The position numbers were made by a program, and so were the translations under genes. Below are positions 26,342 to 35,772 of a stretch of DNA of 60,517 nt, one piece after another. Position 1 is the first letter of the stretch. The number at the start of each line of letters is the position of its first letter. Source of the DNA: CAYJAY01 sp964370715 (GTDB taxonomy: Bacteria > Bacillota > Clostridia > Oscillospirales > Ruminococcaceae). The stretch is taken from contig CAYJKJ010000017.1 in assembly GCA_964370715.1 (NCBI GenBank), forward strand, positions 1 through 60,517, in the 5' to 3' direction. The notes under the pieces were generated by a model. That model saw only the letters and a program-made list of their open reading frames with translations. It made no database searches and was not told the origin of the DNA.

Positions 26342-27619
26342 ATGCTTGATATTAAACGAATAAGGGAAAATCCGCAAGAGATTAAAGATCTTCTCTCATA
26401 CCGTGCGAAGGATTATTCCAAAGAAATCGACACTCTACTTGAAATTGACGTAAAGCGCAGGGAGCTTTTGGGGCAAACCGATGAGATGAAGTCGAAACAA
26501 AACGCCGCAAGCAAACAGATCCCGATGCTCAAAAAGAACGGCGAAAGCACCGATGCAATTATGGCAGAGATGAAAGAGATTGCGGAACAGCTGAAAGTTA
26601 AGGCGGAACAACTCGCAGAGATCGAAACCCAAACGACCGATCTTTTGCTTTCTATCCCAAACACACCATCGAGTTCCGTTCCAAAGGGTGCCGACAGCGA
26701 ACAAAATGTTGAACAAAGAAAATGGGGCGAACCGAAACAGTTTGACTTTGAACCCAAAGCACATTGGGACATCGGCTCTGCTCTCGATATACTTGATCCC
26801 GAGAGAGCCGCAAAGGTGACGGGAGCGAGATTCCATTTCTACAAAGGGCTTGGTGCAAGATTGGAAAGAGCGGTTTTCAACTTCTATCTTGATCTTCACA
26901 GCACAAAACATGGCTACACCGAAATCTTCCCACCGTTTATGGCAAACCGTGATTCGATGAGGGGAACAGGACAACTTCCGAAATTCGAAGAAGATATGTT
27001 TAAACTCGAAGGGCATGAATATTTCCTTATCCCGACAGCCGAAGTTCCGGTGACCAACCTACATCGTGATGAGATATTGGATTTAAAAGACCTTCCCAAA
27101 AAGTTTTGTGCCTACAGCGCCTGTTTCAGAGCGGAAGCCGGAAGCGCAGGAAGAGACACAAGAGGGCTTATTCGCCAACATCAATTCAATAAAGTTGAGT
27201 TGGTTAAACTTTCAACCGCCGAAACAAGTTATCAAGAACTCGAAGATTTAACAAACGACGCTGAAAAAGCGTTGCAACTTTTGGGGCTTCCTCATAGAGT
27301 TGTGTTGCTCTGCGGCGGAGACATGGGATTTTCGGGAGCAAAGACATATGATATCGAAGTTTGGTTGCCAAGCTACGATAGATATGCCGAAATCTCGAGT
27401 TGCACAAACTTTGAGGATTTCCAAGCAAGGCGCATGAACATTCGCTACCGTGAAGCACAGGGCGAGAAGCCAAAATTTGTTCACACGCTTAACGGTTCGG
27501 GCCTTGCAGTTGGAAGAACCGTTGCGGCAATCCTTGAAAACTATCAAAACGCCGACGGCTCTGTGACGGTTCCGGAAGTTCTAAGACCTTATATGTGCGG
27601 AGCCGAGGTTATAAAATAG
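26342..27619 (+). CDS. serS: Seryl-tRNA synthetase
   Basis: This class II synthetase charges tRNA-Ser with serine. The 425-residue protein has the N-terminal two-helix coiled-coil arm (about 28-105) that grips the long variable arm of tRNA-Ser. Motif 2 is FRAEAGSAGRDTRGLIRQHQ and motif 3 is LNGSGLAVGRTVAAILENYQ. The start follows AAGGAGTTTAAAC. It ends in TAG. I see no T-box leader in the short upstream spacer. Confidence 0.97.
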   Translation: MLDIKRIRENPQEIKDLLSYRAKDYSKEIDTLLEIDVKRRELLGQTDEMKSKQNAASKQIPMLKKNGESTDAIMAEMKEIAEQLKVKAEQLAEIETQTTDLLLSIPNTPSSSVPKGADSEQNVEQRKWGEPKQFDFEPKAHWDIGSALDILDPERAAKVTGARFHFYKGLGARLERAVFNFYLDLHSTKHGYTEIFPPFMANRDSMRGTGQLPKFEEDMFKLEGHEYFLIPTAEVPVTNLHRDEILDLKDLPKKFCAYSACFRAEAGSAGRDTRGLIRQHQFNKVELVKLSTAETSYQELEDLTNDAEKALQLLGLPHRVVLLCGGDMGFSGAKTYDIEVWLPSYDRYAEISSCTNFEDFQARRMNIRYREAQGEKPKFVHTLNGSGLAVGRTVAAILENYQNADGSVTVPEVLRPYMCGAEVIK

Positions 27620-27649
27620 CCTGACAAAAAATAAAAACAGGATTTTTTA

Positions 27650-28843
27650 ATGTCAAATATTAATACAAATAAAAAAATAACGGCAAAAAGTTTTTTTGTA
27701 AATCTTTTAAAGATAGTGTTGTTGGTTGTTCCGTTTATAGTTTTGATTGTGTATGTTAACTTCACCGTTGACCCGTCGTCGCTCTATAAACTCTCGAGGG
27801 AGGATAGCGATGAGATAACGGCGGTTGATATAATGATAACGGGGCAAAACGCAACCAACATTGGAAGTTGCAACGAACGTCTTGTTCGAAGAGAATATCT
27901 TAACCGCATGACCGAACCCAAACAGTCGGTTGCTTTCGGAAGCAGCCGAGGGCTTTTGCTCGACAGTGAGATGCTGTCCGAAACATCGTTTTTCAACTTT
28001 TCGGTTGTAGGCGCAACGATTGAGGATTATATAGGATACTATGGATTGCTACATCAAAACGAGTTGTTGCCCGAAAAGGTGTATCTTGTGGTCGACCCTT
28101 GGATACTTAACGATAACTATATTGGCAACGGCCAACAGCGTTGGCAAGAAGCGGTTGGCGATGGGTATTATTATTACATGACCGAAGTTTTGGGACAAAG
28201 CGTTGATCCCTCGGTTGCCGAGATCAACCCTCTTTATCAACCGTTTTCGGAACAAAAACAAAGCCTTCTTTCGCTCGGCAAAGATAAGCTGTTAAATCTA
28301 TTCTCGATAACGTATTTTCAAGGTTCTTTATACTCAGCGTTAAACGAAGCAGAAAAACAAGCTAACGCAATATACGAAGTGTTGCCCACCGAAAACAAAT
28401 TTGAATATAGCGATATCATACGGTATGACGGAAGCTATTCCTATCCCGAAGGGTTCCGAGAGGTGTCGACCGCCGAAAAGACTGCGAGAGCAATGGCATC
28501 GATTCCGGGAGCTGTTCTAGGGCTTGAAGATTTCGAAAATGTCGGCGGAAAAAACCAACAACTGCTCGAGATGTTTATAAAGTCGATCGTTGAACAGGGA
28601 ATCGAGGTTGAGATTACGTTGCTTCCGATAAGCACCGTTATTTATGACCATATGGAACAGGATAAGGAACATTATAAAAATTTCTTTTTATGCGAAGAGA
28701 TTTTGCGAGAAATTGCCGATCAATATAATTGCGGCGTTGTTGGGAGCTATAATCCGCATGAATATGGATTTGACATGAGCGGTTTTTATGATGGATATCA
28801 TCCAACCCCCGAGTCGATAAGTTATGTTTTGAGAAAAGGATAG
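27650..28843 (+). CDS. Membrane-anchored SGNH-hydrolase-like protein
   Basis: The 397-residue protein has one N-terminal membrane segment (about 17-38), and the rest lies outside the cell. FGSSRG (96-101) resembles the SGNH block I serine motif, and FYDGYHPT near the end (Asp381, His384) resembles the block V DxxH. This pattern is like DltD or AlgX-type acyl-transfer or esterase proteins that act on cell-wall polymers. The overall similarity is weak, so the substrate is unknown. It lies 30 bp after serS and may be cotranscribed with it. Confidence 0.6.
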   Translation: MSNINTNKKITAKSFFVNLLKIVLLVVPFIVLIVYVNFTVDPSSLYKLSREDSDEITAVDIMITGQNATNIGSCNERLVRREYLNRMTEPKQSVAFGSSRGLLLDSEMLSETSFFNFSVVGATIEDYIGYYGLLHQNELLPEKVYLVVDPWILNDNYIGNGQQRWQEAVGDGYYYYMTEVLGQSVDPSVAEINPLYQPFSEQKQSLLSLGKDKLLNLFSITYFQGSLYSALNEAEKQANAIYEVLPTENKFEYSDIIRYDGSYSYPEGFREVSTAEKTARAMASIPGAVLGLEDFENVGGKNQQLLEMFIKSIVEQGIEVEITLLPISTVIYDHMEQDKEHYKNFFLCEEILREIADQYNCGVVGSYNPHEYGFDMSGFYDGYHPTPESISYVLRKG

Positions 28844-28873
28844 CTTAGTTGGAAAAGCTTTTTGAAACAAATT

Positions 28874-28914
28874 AAAACCGCCTACCGATGAATCTTTCGT
28901 CGGTGGGCGGTTTT
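28874..28914. terminator. Bidirectional terminator
   Basis: AAAACCGCCTACCGA pairs with TCGGTGGGCGGTTTT (one G-T pair) around a short loop. It separates the converging SGNH-like and DUF4358 genes. Confidence 0.85.
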
Positions 28915-28923
28915 GGCTATATT

Positions 28924-30108
28924 CTAATAAACGATATATTCTGTGCCGTTTGCTTCCGGGTAATTTTCATATTCCCAAATATGGTCGGTCTCTTGCATAA
29001 ACTCGTCGGTAACGTTGAAGTATTTATAGCTGATACCTTTTTCTTCGCTTGTGTCGCTCCACGTTAAATCAACGTTATACCATTCATCGTCAAGTTTAAC
29101 CTTGTTCCAAGAATGTGGGTTTCCGTCGACAGTCTCGACAGTTCCGTCTACCGTTATACATTCAACCTCTAAAAGATCCATAAACAATTGGAACGTTTCA
29201 GTGTAGCCATAGCAGATTGCTTTTTTGCTGAAAAGCAATCCATAGGGATTGTCGTTGTTTGGGTCGGGATTTGCAAAAAACGATTGATTGTTTTGGTCTT
29301 CGTCATACGTTGCCCAAAGGAAAATCCAATCATATATGGCTTTTTCTTTTTCAAAATCCGTCATATCGCTTGTTATCTCTTGATCGATAATGTTGGCGCA
29401 AAATTGGGCGATCTCTCTGTTGACGGTCGAAAGATTTGAAAAATCTCCCTGTTTATACGCTGTTATTATTTCATCTCTGTCATAGTTTTCGTTTGAAACT
29501 ATCGGGTCGGGGGTCTGCTTTGCCGAAACATCCCCCAAGACGGTAGACGACATATCGCTTGGCAAAGGTGGCGGATTATCCCCGAAACATTCTAAAAATG
29601 CATCTACCATTACATCGTTGTCTTCGCTAATCGCTAAAGCGATGTAGTTTCCGTTTTGAACAACTTCGCCCTGTTCGGCGATAAAGGCTTGTTCCGGAAG
29701 ATACCCTATAAAACTGTTTGCCCTGTTTTCAATGTATTGGTTCATAACCTCGCCGGCCGAAACTGCTAAGCTTTCGTCTTGAAATAAAAAGACCGCAACT
29801 TCATGGGCTATCGTTGAACTTGGGTGGTAGACAACCCCATCAACCAACCCTTTGAGTTCCAGTTGGTAGTAAGCGTCGACATATTGATCGAAACTCTCGT
29901 TGCTAAATTTTAGCATAATCATTTCGGGGAAATCCTGTTGAGTTGAAACCATAACTCTCGATATCTCGGCAGTTGAATAATTTGTTGTTAAAGATTTTGA
30001 ACCACAACTATATAATAAAAAACTTGTCGACATAACAACGCCAATGATTATGACTTTTTTCGATATATCAAAAAACCAATCCACCCTATTCAAAACATCT
30101 TTGATCAT
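28924..30108 (-). CDS. Lipoprotein with DUF4358-like and transglutaminase-like domains
   Basis: The 394-residue protein has a long N-terminus with a hydrophobic segment and lipobox-like LYSC (Cys35), so it is probably exported and lipid-anchored. The N-terminal half fits DUF4358. The C-terminal half is a transglutaminase-like domain with the Cys-His-Asp triad Cys299 (AICYGYTETF), His332 (PHSWNKV) and Asp347 (YNVDLTWSD). Such domains can be cysteine proteases or peptide-crosslinking enzymes; the activity here is not known. The start follows AGGAGAG. Confidence 0.75.
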   Translation of the reverse strand: MIKDVLNRVDWFFDISKKVIIIGVVMSTSFLLYSCGSKSLTTNYSTAEISRVMVSTQQDFPEMIMLKFSNESFDQYVDAYYQLELKGLVDGVVYHPSSTIAHEVAVFLFQDESLAVSAGEVMNQYIENRANSFIGYLPEQAFIAEQGEVVQNGNYIALAISEDNDVMVDAFLECFGDNPPPLPSDMSSTVLGDVSAKQTPDPIVSNENYDRDEIITAYKQGDFSNLSTVNREIAQFCANIIDQEITSDMTDFEKEKAIYDWIFLWATYDEDQNNQSFFANPDPNNDNPYGLLFSKKAICYGYTETFQLFMDLLEVECITVDGTVETVDGNPHSWNKVKLDDEWYNVDLTWSDTSEEKGISYKYFNVTDEFMQETDHIWEYENYPEANGTEYIVY

Positions 30109-30301
30109 TGAAAATAACTCTCCTAAATATTTATTATTAATACACTAATTTAAATACAATGTTAAAAACCAATACTATTTTAAAATCAATATCGCTAGAA
30201 AAGCAATGGATTAAATGTGGCAAAATTATGGCAGTTTATATAGTTGCTCTAATTTCGATATAATTCTATAAAAATAGCGAATAAATATTGTGTAAAACAA
30301 A

Positions 30302-30341
30302 AAGAAGCTATTCTTTTTTGCGAAAAAAAGAACGGCTTCTT
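30302..30341 (-). terminator. Terminator after the DUF6935-like gene
   Basis: AAGAAGC (30302-30308) pairs with GCTTCTT (30335-30341) and an inner TTCTTTTTT/AAAAAAAGAA stem. On the minus strand it continues into TTTTGTTTT. The rest of the 30109-30418 spacer shows no gene. Confidence 0.6.
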
Positions 30342-30418
30342 AATTTTTATCTTTTGTCGGTTAGGTTAAACGATGTTGTTTAAATATGTTTTGTTGGCGG
30401 ATAAAAGTTTTCTCTGGG

Positions 30419-30910
30419 CTAGCTCCAAGCATCTTTGCTTTCGGGGGTTCTGATTCCAACCATAAGCGCTTGCTCCCATAAAAACCAGTTGTCGCCTTTT
30501 TGGCGAAGGGTGACGGTGCGTGCGGTATCGGCGCCCGATGATGTTATAAACATCTTTGCATATCCCGCTTGCGAATAGGTATATGGATTTTCCGAAACGG
30601 TTATCTCGAGCGGAACGTTTGGGGTGTAATCGTTTTGAGGAGACGACCCTGCTATATAGGAACGAGGTATATGCAAACCGTCGCGGAAGCGGTCTTCGAG
30701 AAATCTTATCTCGGCAGTCGATAAAGGTTGTGGGCCTTTTAAAGCGTTCAACATCTCTGTTCCGCTTTTTGAGTCTTCAGCATACCTGCAAAGCGCAACA
30801 ACCGTCAACGCCGCCGTTTCAAACGGTGTTGAAAGATTAAATTCCGGCAAAGATTTAAACTGTTCTACATTCTGTGGTATCGAGTTAAAACTAAATGTGT
30901 TTGCGTTCAT
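30419..30910 (-). CDS. Small DUF6935-like protein of unknown function
   Basis: This 163-residue soluble protein has no signal peptide or membrane segment. It carries FETAALTVVALCRYAED, then LKGPQPLSTAEIRFLEDRFR, NDYTPN, and KGDNWFLWEQALMVGIRTPE, which I recognise as a recurring clostridial hypothetical family (DUF6935, from memory). Function is unknown. The start follows AAAGGAGCTACACT. It lies just downstream of the iron-sulfur protein gene on the same strand, so the two may be cotranscribed. Confidence 0.65.
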   Translation of the reverse strand: MNANTFSFNSIPQNVEQFKSLPEFNLSTPFETAALTVVALCRYAEDSKSGTEMLNALKGPQPLSTAEIRFLEDRFRDGLHIPRSYIAGSSPQNDYTPNVPLEITVSENPYTYSQAGYAKMFITSSGADTARTVTLRQKGDNWFLWEQALMVGIRTPESKDAWS

Positions 30911-30979
30911 AGTGTAGCTCCTTTTGTTATTAATATATTTTGAAAATATTACTCTTTGTTTTAAACTTAAAAAGTTTTT

Positions 30980-32029
30980 CTAAACGATAAACCATTCGGG
31001 ATCGTCTTTAACAAACGCTCGCCCTTTATGATTTCTATCGCAATACTCAACAAGTGTATTCATATTTTCGGGATTGTCTAGGTTTTGCAAAAGCTCAGCT
31101 TTAACGTTTGAAGAAAACGGACAAGCGGCGATGCAAACTCCGCAATCGCTACCTAGTATCTGCCACATCTTGTAGCAGTTGTTGTCGTAGAAATATCCTC
31201 CCTTTTCGGGTTGGATAGCCTTTCCGGGGCAACTTTTAACGCAACGTTCGCAATGTTCGCAAAAAAGCGAAAGATTTGGTTTTGGGATATCGTCTGAAAT
31301 CAATGGCATATCGGTCAACACTGCTCCAAGCCTAAGGCGATTTCCATATTCGGCGTTGAGGATAAGCCCGTTTTTCCCAAGCTCGCCAAGCCCCGCTTTG
31401 ACAGCAAGCGGAACCATAGGCAACAGATAGTTTCCGTCCATGTTGTTTCGAGCAGAATACCCAAGGCGCCTTATATAGTAGGCGAGTTGCATCCCCCCGA
31501 CAGCCGCATCAACATAACCGTTGGTAACGGCTACCGTTTCGGGCAACCTTGGCGCAGTGAACACGAGATCTTTTTTCATCTCATAACCAAACACAATAGC
31601 ATACTTAAGCGAACTGTCGACAACGCTTCCGAAAAGCTCTAAAGGTCTGCCGTGGTGAGAATAATATAAATCCTCGTCTACAAACGTGGTTCCAACCGCT
31701 GCCGCTCCATAAGCTTTCATTAAACCTTTAACGATCGTTGAAAACTCTTGAGGGGTTTGATACACCTTGTTTGGCGCAACGGGTCCTGTGCAAAGATGGC
31801 GTATGTCGTCAAGGAAATCAAAGTTTGCTTGTTGAATGTTGGAATAGTTTTCATTGTAAAAAGTTGAATCTTGTCCGCCCATCGTCGGTTTAGTTTTAAA
31901 CTCATCATCTATAACTTTAAGGTCGGGGCGCATTGAATAATAGCTTTCATATGCCGAACTGCCCTTTTCATATTTAAGCCTTGAAAAAACAATATTTCGC
32001 TCGTCTGTTTGTTTTATATTTTTTTTCAT
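30980..32029 (-). CDS. Reductive-dehalogenase/QueG-like double [4Fe-4S] protein
   Basis: The 349-residue protein ends in two 4Fe-4S sites: Cys257/260/263/267 (CEHCERCVKSCP) and Cys285 with Cys296/299/303 (CGVCIAACPF). The stretch before (GLGELGKNGLILNAEYGNRL, then LTDMPLI) closely follows the corresponding segment of RdhA-type reductive dehalogenases and of epoxyqueuosine reductase. Those enzymes use a corrinoid. There is no Tat signal, so it would be cytosolic, and no rdhB anchor gene is adjacent. A role in dehalogenation, queuosine synthesis or another reduction cannot be settled. The start follows AAAGGTA. Confidence 0.7.
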   Translation of the reverse strand: MKKNIKQTDERNIVFSRLKYEKGSSAYESYYSMRPDLKVIDDEFKTKPTMGGQDSTFYNENYSNIQQANFDFLDDIRHLCTGPVAPNKVYQTPQEFSTIVKGLMKAYGAAAVGTTFVDEDLYYSHHGRPLELFGSVVDSSLKYAIVFGYEMKKDLVFTAPRLPETVAVTNGYVDAAVGGMQLAYYIRRLGYSARNNMDGNYLLPMVPLAVKAGLGELGKNGLILNAEYGNRLRLGAVLTDMPLISDDIPKPNLSLFCEHCERCVKSCPGKAIQPEKGGYFYDNNCYKMWQILGSDCGVCIAACPFSSNVKAELLQNLDNPENMNTLVEYCDRNHKGRAFVKDDPEWFIV

Positions 32030-32175
32030 CTGATAAATACCTTTTGGTTTAAATTTAAACTATATGTATTTTAAAAACGATTATTACGAAAAGTTGTTGG
32101 TTGCTTTAAGCTAGACCGTTGAATAAATTTAAAATGGGTTGGCTATAAATTAAACAAAGTGTTGTTATAAAAAAA

Positions 32176-32688
32176 CTAGCCCTCAAATATTTCATTAACG
32201 TATTTAATAGTTTCGTTAAAATTATAGCTTTTTCCGCTAAGGCTGGTTGCCATAAAAAATCTATCCTCAATTTCAAAAGGCGCTTTTATTCCAAAACCGC
32301 TAGCCGGTTTGTATCCAAACTTTGGATAATAGCGATCGCTTCCCAAAACAACAACGATATCGAACCCTAAAGCTTTTGCTGTTTCATGTCCTTTAGCGAT
32401 GAGCGTTTTTCCAACCCCTTGTTTTTGGCTATCGGGGGACACCGAAAGAGGAGCGAGCGCAAGGCAAGGGGTCTCGCCCAACATCGCTTTGGTGAAGATG
32501 ATATGTCCGATTATCTCGTCGCCTTGTTTTGCAACGAGTGAAAGTTCTTTAACAAAACCGTCGCTTGCTCTTAAGCTTTCAACGAGGTTGTGTTCGTTGC
32601 CGTCGGTATGCTCCGCTGTTTCAAAAGCTCTTTTAACCATCTCTCGGACAGATTGATAATCGCTCGGTTGTTCTATATAAATTTTCAT
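32176..32688 (-). CDS. GNAT family N-acetyltransferase (YhbS-like)
   Basis: This 170-residue protein has the GNAT acetyl-CoA-binding region LAPLSVSPDSQKQGVGKTLI, followed by GSDRYYPKFGYKPA, which is typical of the YhbS/COG3153 group. The acceptor is unknown. The start follows AAAGGTAAAT. It is followed on the minus strand by the iron-sulfur gene after about 150 bp. Confidence 0.85.
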   Translation of the reverse strand: MKIYIEQPSDYQSVREMVKRAFETAEHTDGNEHNLVESLRASDGFVKELSLVAKQGDEIIGHIIFTKAMLGETPCLALAPLSVSPDSQKQGVGKTLIAKGHETAKALGFDIVVVLGSDRYYPKFGYKPASGFGIKAPFEIEDRFFMATSLSGKSYNFNETIKYVNEIFEG

Positions 32689-32984
32689 ATCATATTTACC
32701 TTTCGATAAAATCCACTATCTACAACGAGTATATCACACTAGCCACAGCTAGCGCAACGCTTAAAACTATCCCGTTTCCATAGGTGTCAAAAGGAGGGGA
32801 ATGCTGTTAACTTAACAAAAAACAGGGGGGGACATACTTTGTAGGATTATCCTCGAAACAGCTAAAGTTTAACCTTTTTATAAATTTGATGAGGGGCTTT
32901 ATTTTAAGGTATAGTTAAACTTCGAATTATAAAATTAACACACGTAATTTTCAAAATCTTAAAAAAATGTGACTGATTTTGTGG

Positions 32985-33310
32985 TATAATATAGGTCGTC
33001 CGTATACAAAGTATTCCCTAAAAAATTGCATAAAATTATAAAAATACTGGTAGGGGGCGATGCCCACATCGTCCCGTTTCAGGTAGGGCATTTGTGCTGA
33101 TTTTAGGGAGGAGCAAAGCCCCTCCCCTACATTCCAGCCATTATATTTGCGCATTTTGACGAAAGCAAAAAACCAACCTCGGTAGGGGCGACCATTGGTC
33201 GTCCGTTTAAATCAAAGCTCCGGCGTATCAAAAAAAGGTATACCTTAAAAAATATTGCGCATCTGCCTTTGGTAGGCGCATTATGATTTATAAACGCCGT
33301 GGCAAAGCCA
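32985..33310 (+). repeat. Mosaic hairpin repeat, copy 3 (with promoter-like start)
   Basis: This cluster carries a GGGCGATG/CATCGTCCC hairpin (33055-33075), a GGGAGGAG/CTCCCC module (33106-33128), the GGGGCGACC/GGTCGTCC hairpin (33184-33204) and the GGTATACCTT motif (33237-33246). Parts match 23593-23798, 23888-23945, 15842-15890 and 60288-60395. An extended -10 sequence TGGTATAAT (32982-32990) lies at its left edge. No gene is credible in 32689-33463. Confidence 0.7.
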
Positions 33311-33324
33311 CATGGCGAAGTTAT

Positions 33325-33347
33325 ATAATATTTGGAACAAATATTAT
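33325..33347. promoter_or_regulatory. AT-rich inverted repeat upstream of macA
   Basis: ATAATATTT-GGAAC-AAATATTAT is a perfect 9-bp inverted repeat 117 bp before the adaptor start. It may be an operator for the exporter operon, but no regulator gene is adjacent. Confidence 0.35.
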
Positions 33348-33463
33348 ACAAATTCTTACGAAAATCACTTTATCGTAGTAAATCGATAACAGAATTACTG
33401 ACAACTTAAGGGGTGTTGGCAAATCTTTTTGTCGTTGATCAAATAATAAAAATAGGAGTAATC

Positions 33464-35068
33464 ATGTCTAAGGTAGTAGCATTTATTAAAAAGCGCAAAG
33501 TTCTTTTAATTGTCCTTGCGGTGGTTATCATAATTGTGGTTGTGATAGCTAATATTCTGGGTTCGTTGGGAAGCGCCGGTTTGGCTATGATGTCGGCGCC
33601 GTCGTTCACACAACTCTCAAGACAGGATGTTGAAAACGTTATCGTTGCGACCGGCTCGACCTCTTCTTCCGAAAAAAGGGCGATAGTTGGCCTAGCGCCA
33701 ACCGGCACCGAGATAGTCGAGCTTAACATAGCGGTGGGCGATTATGTTAAAAAAGATGAAGTTCTAGCAACGCTTGATGACCAAGCGCTACAGGACAAAG
33801 TTTCGGATGCGCAAGAAAGCTACTATGACAAAAGTTCCGATATATTCTATTCCGACCAGATAACCGATTTTGATCTATCGGTGACACAAAAATCGGTAAC
33901 CGATGCACAGGCGGATTATGATGCTAACATAAGCAGAAGAAATCATCTATCAAATGAAATTACATATTATCAAAATCGACTTGCCAGCATACCTAGCGAA
34001 AGAACAGCTGCTTTAAAAAAATGGGCAACTGCAACCGGAGCAACGTTAACCGGAACAACGTCGACAGATTATGCTGCGTTAAAACTTATTTATGACGCAA
34101 TACCGGATAAACAAAAACCTGCAAATGCTGATGAAATAGAAACAGTTAACGCATATAATACAATGTTGCAACTGGACAATCAAGAAACAACCGCAAATTC
34201 AACTATCCCTGTTCTTAACAATGAGTTGGTCGCTTTAGCGTCTGCCGAAGAAGGGCTTTTAAAATCCCTCGAAACCGCCCAAAACAACCTAACCCGTCAA
34301 TCGCTTCAAGCTCAATCGACCGACAACACCAACGCTCAGGCGCTCGACGATCTCAACGATAATATCCATGATGCAATCGATGACCTCGACGATCTTTTAA
34401 TTCGCTCTCCGCTAAACGGCGTTGTAACCGAAGTTAACTACCAAAAGGGCGAGTTGTTCGGCGCTTCGGCGCTTTGCACTATCCAAGATCTTGACAATCT
34501 CGAGATAATAGCAACCGTTCCGAGCTATGATGTTGTAAAGCTTGAAACGGGGATGCAAGCAACGTTCACCACCGATTCGACAGGCACAACCAAGATGAGG
34601 GGAACAGTCACCGCAATTTCGCCGATAGCAACCGACACCTCGGGCGGGTTTTAGGTTACAATCTCGGTTGACGACACCAACCAAGATTTAAGAGCCGGCG
34701 TTCCGTCGCAGGTAACGTTTTTGCTGGAAGCCGCAACAAATGCATACGCTGTTCCAATCGATGCGATTGTTGAGATGAACGGTTCAAGCTTTATATATGT
34801 ATACGACACGATGCCGACCACCGAACAACTCGCAATGGGTGAAGAGGATGGCAGACGAATGGTGCGTGTTGAAACGGGGCTTGAGTCGGATTATCTTGTC
34901 GAGATAACCTCAACAGAACTTTTCGACGGAATGATAGTTTTGGATGATCCCCTCGGTATCAACGTTTCAACTGCCATGATGGAACAAATGCCGGGAGGAA
35001 TAATGATAAGCGATGGAGGCCCGCCTTCGGGTGGCGGTGGCAACCGTCCCTCGGGAGGGGGCAACTAA
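33464..35068 (+). pseudogene. MacA/HlyD-type efflux adaptor with in-frame TAG
   Basis: The membrane-anchored adaptor of an ABC exporter has one N-terminal membrane segment, a lipoyl-like half (IVELNIAVGDYVKKDEVLAT), a coiled coil, and the returning half (IRSPLNGVVTEVNYQKGELF). At codon 397 (34652-34654) a TAG interrupts it between TDTSGGF and VTISVDDTNQDLRAGV. The downstream codons stay in the same frame and keep the expected membrane-fusion-protein sequence through a Gly/Pro-rich tail, ending 1 bp into the ATPase start. So this is a single nonsense change or a base error, not two genes. Start ATG 33464 follows AATAGGAG. If real, the truncated product would lack the membrane-proximal domain. 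Confidence 0.8.
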
Positions 35069-35772
35069 TGTCTACTGAAGTTATAAAGATAAAAAACGTG
35101 TTTAAACGATATTTCGAGGGTATGGAAAATGAGCTTTGCGCCCTTGATGATGTTTCTCTTACGATAGAAAAGGGAACTTTTGTTTCGATAGTTGGGGCTT
35201 CGGGTAGCGGAAAATCAACGCTTATGAACATCGTTGGAGCGCTTGACCGCCCGTCCGAGGGGGAATATCTTCTCGACAACGTTGATATTATGGCGGCGAA
35301 AGATAGCGAACTTTCGGGAATACGCAACAACAAGATAGGGTTCGTTTTCCAAAACTTTAATCTAATACCCAGAATCAACGCTCAAAGAAATGTTGAACTG
35401 CCGATGCTTTATGCAGGGCTTAACAAAAAAGAGCGAGTAGCAAAAAGCGCCGAACTTTTAGAGATGGTTGGGATGTATGAGAGAAGACACCATAGGCCAA
35501 ACGAACTTTCGGGAGGACAAAAGCAAAGGATAGCAATAGCAAGAGCGCTAGCAAACGACCCGGCGCTTATTCTAGCGGACGAACCGACGGGAGCTCTCGA
35601 CAGCAAAACCGGACGGCTTGTTATGGATATATTCCACGACCTTCATAAAAACCAAGGCAAAACAATTCTGCTTATAACCCATTCGCCCGAACTTGCAACC
35701 GAAACCGAGCGCATTGTAACGCTAATCGACGGAAAGATTGTCAGCGACAAAAAGGGAGGGGAGACGAAATGA
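35068..35772 (+). CDS. MacB-type ABC transporter ATP-binding protein
   Basis: The 234-residue ATPase has Walker A GASGSGKS (43-50), the Q-loop region VFQNFNLIPRINAQRNVELP, signature LSGGQKQRIAIARAL and Walker B LILADEPTGALDS. It belongs to the LolD/MacB-type family that pairs with FtsX-like permeases. Its start overlaps the adaptor stop (TAATG), and its end overlaps the permease by 4 bp. The transported compound (peptide, antibiotic or lipoprotein-like) is unknown. Confidence 0.92.
   Translation: MSTEVIKIKNVFKRYFEGMENELCALDDVSLTIEKGTFVSIVGASGSGKSTLMNIVGALDRPSEGEYLLDNVDIMAAKDSELSGIRNNKIGFVFQNFNLIPRINAQRNVELPMLYAGLNKKERVAKSAELLEMVGMYERRHHRPNELSGGQKQRIAIARALANDPALILADEPTGALDSKTGRLVMDIFHDLHKNQGKTILLITHSPELATETERIVTLIDGKIVSDKKGGETK

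Noticed and set aside
34652..34654. Reassignment of TAG to an amino acid as explanation for the split adaptor
   Set aside because: Intact genes such as gyrB, ftsX, the M23 hydrolase gene, serS and argS end in TAG at the expected length, so TAG works as stop in this genome.
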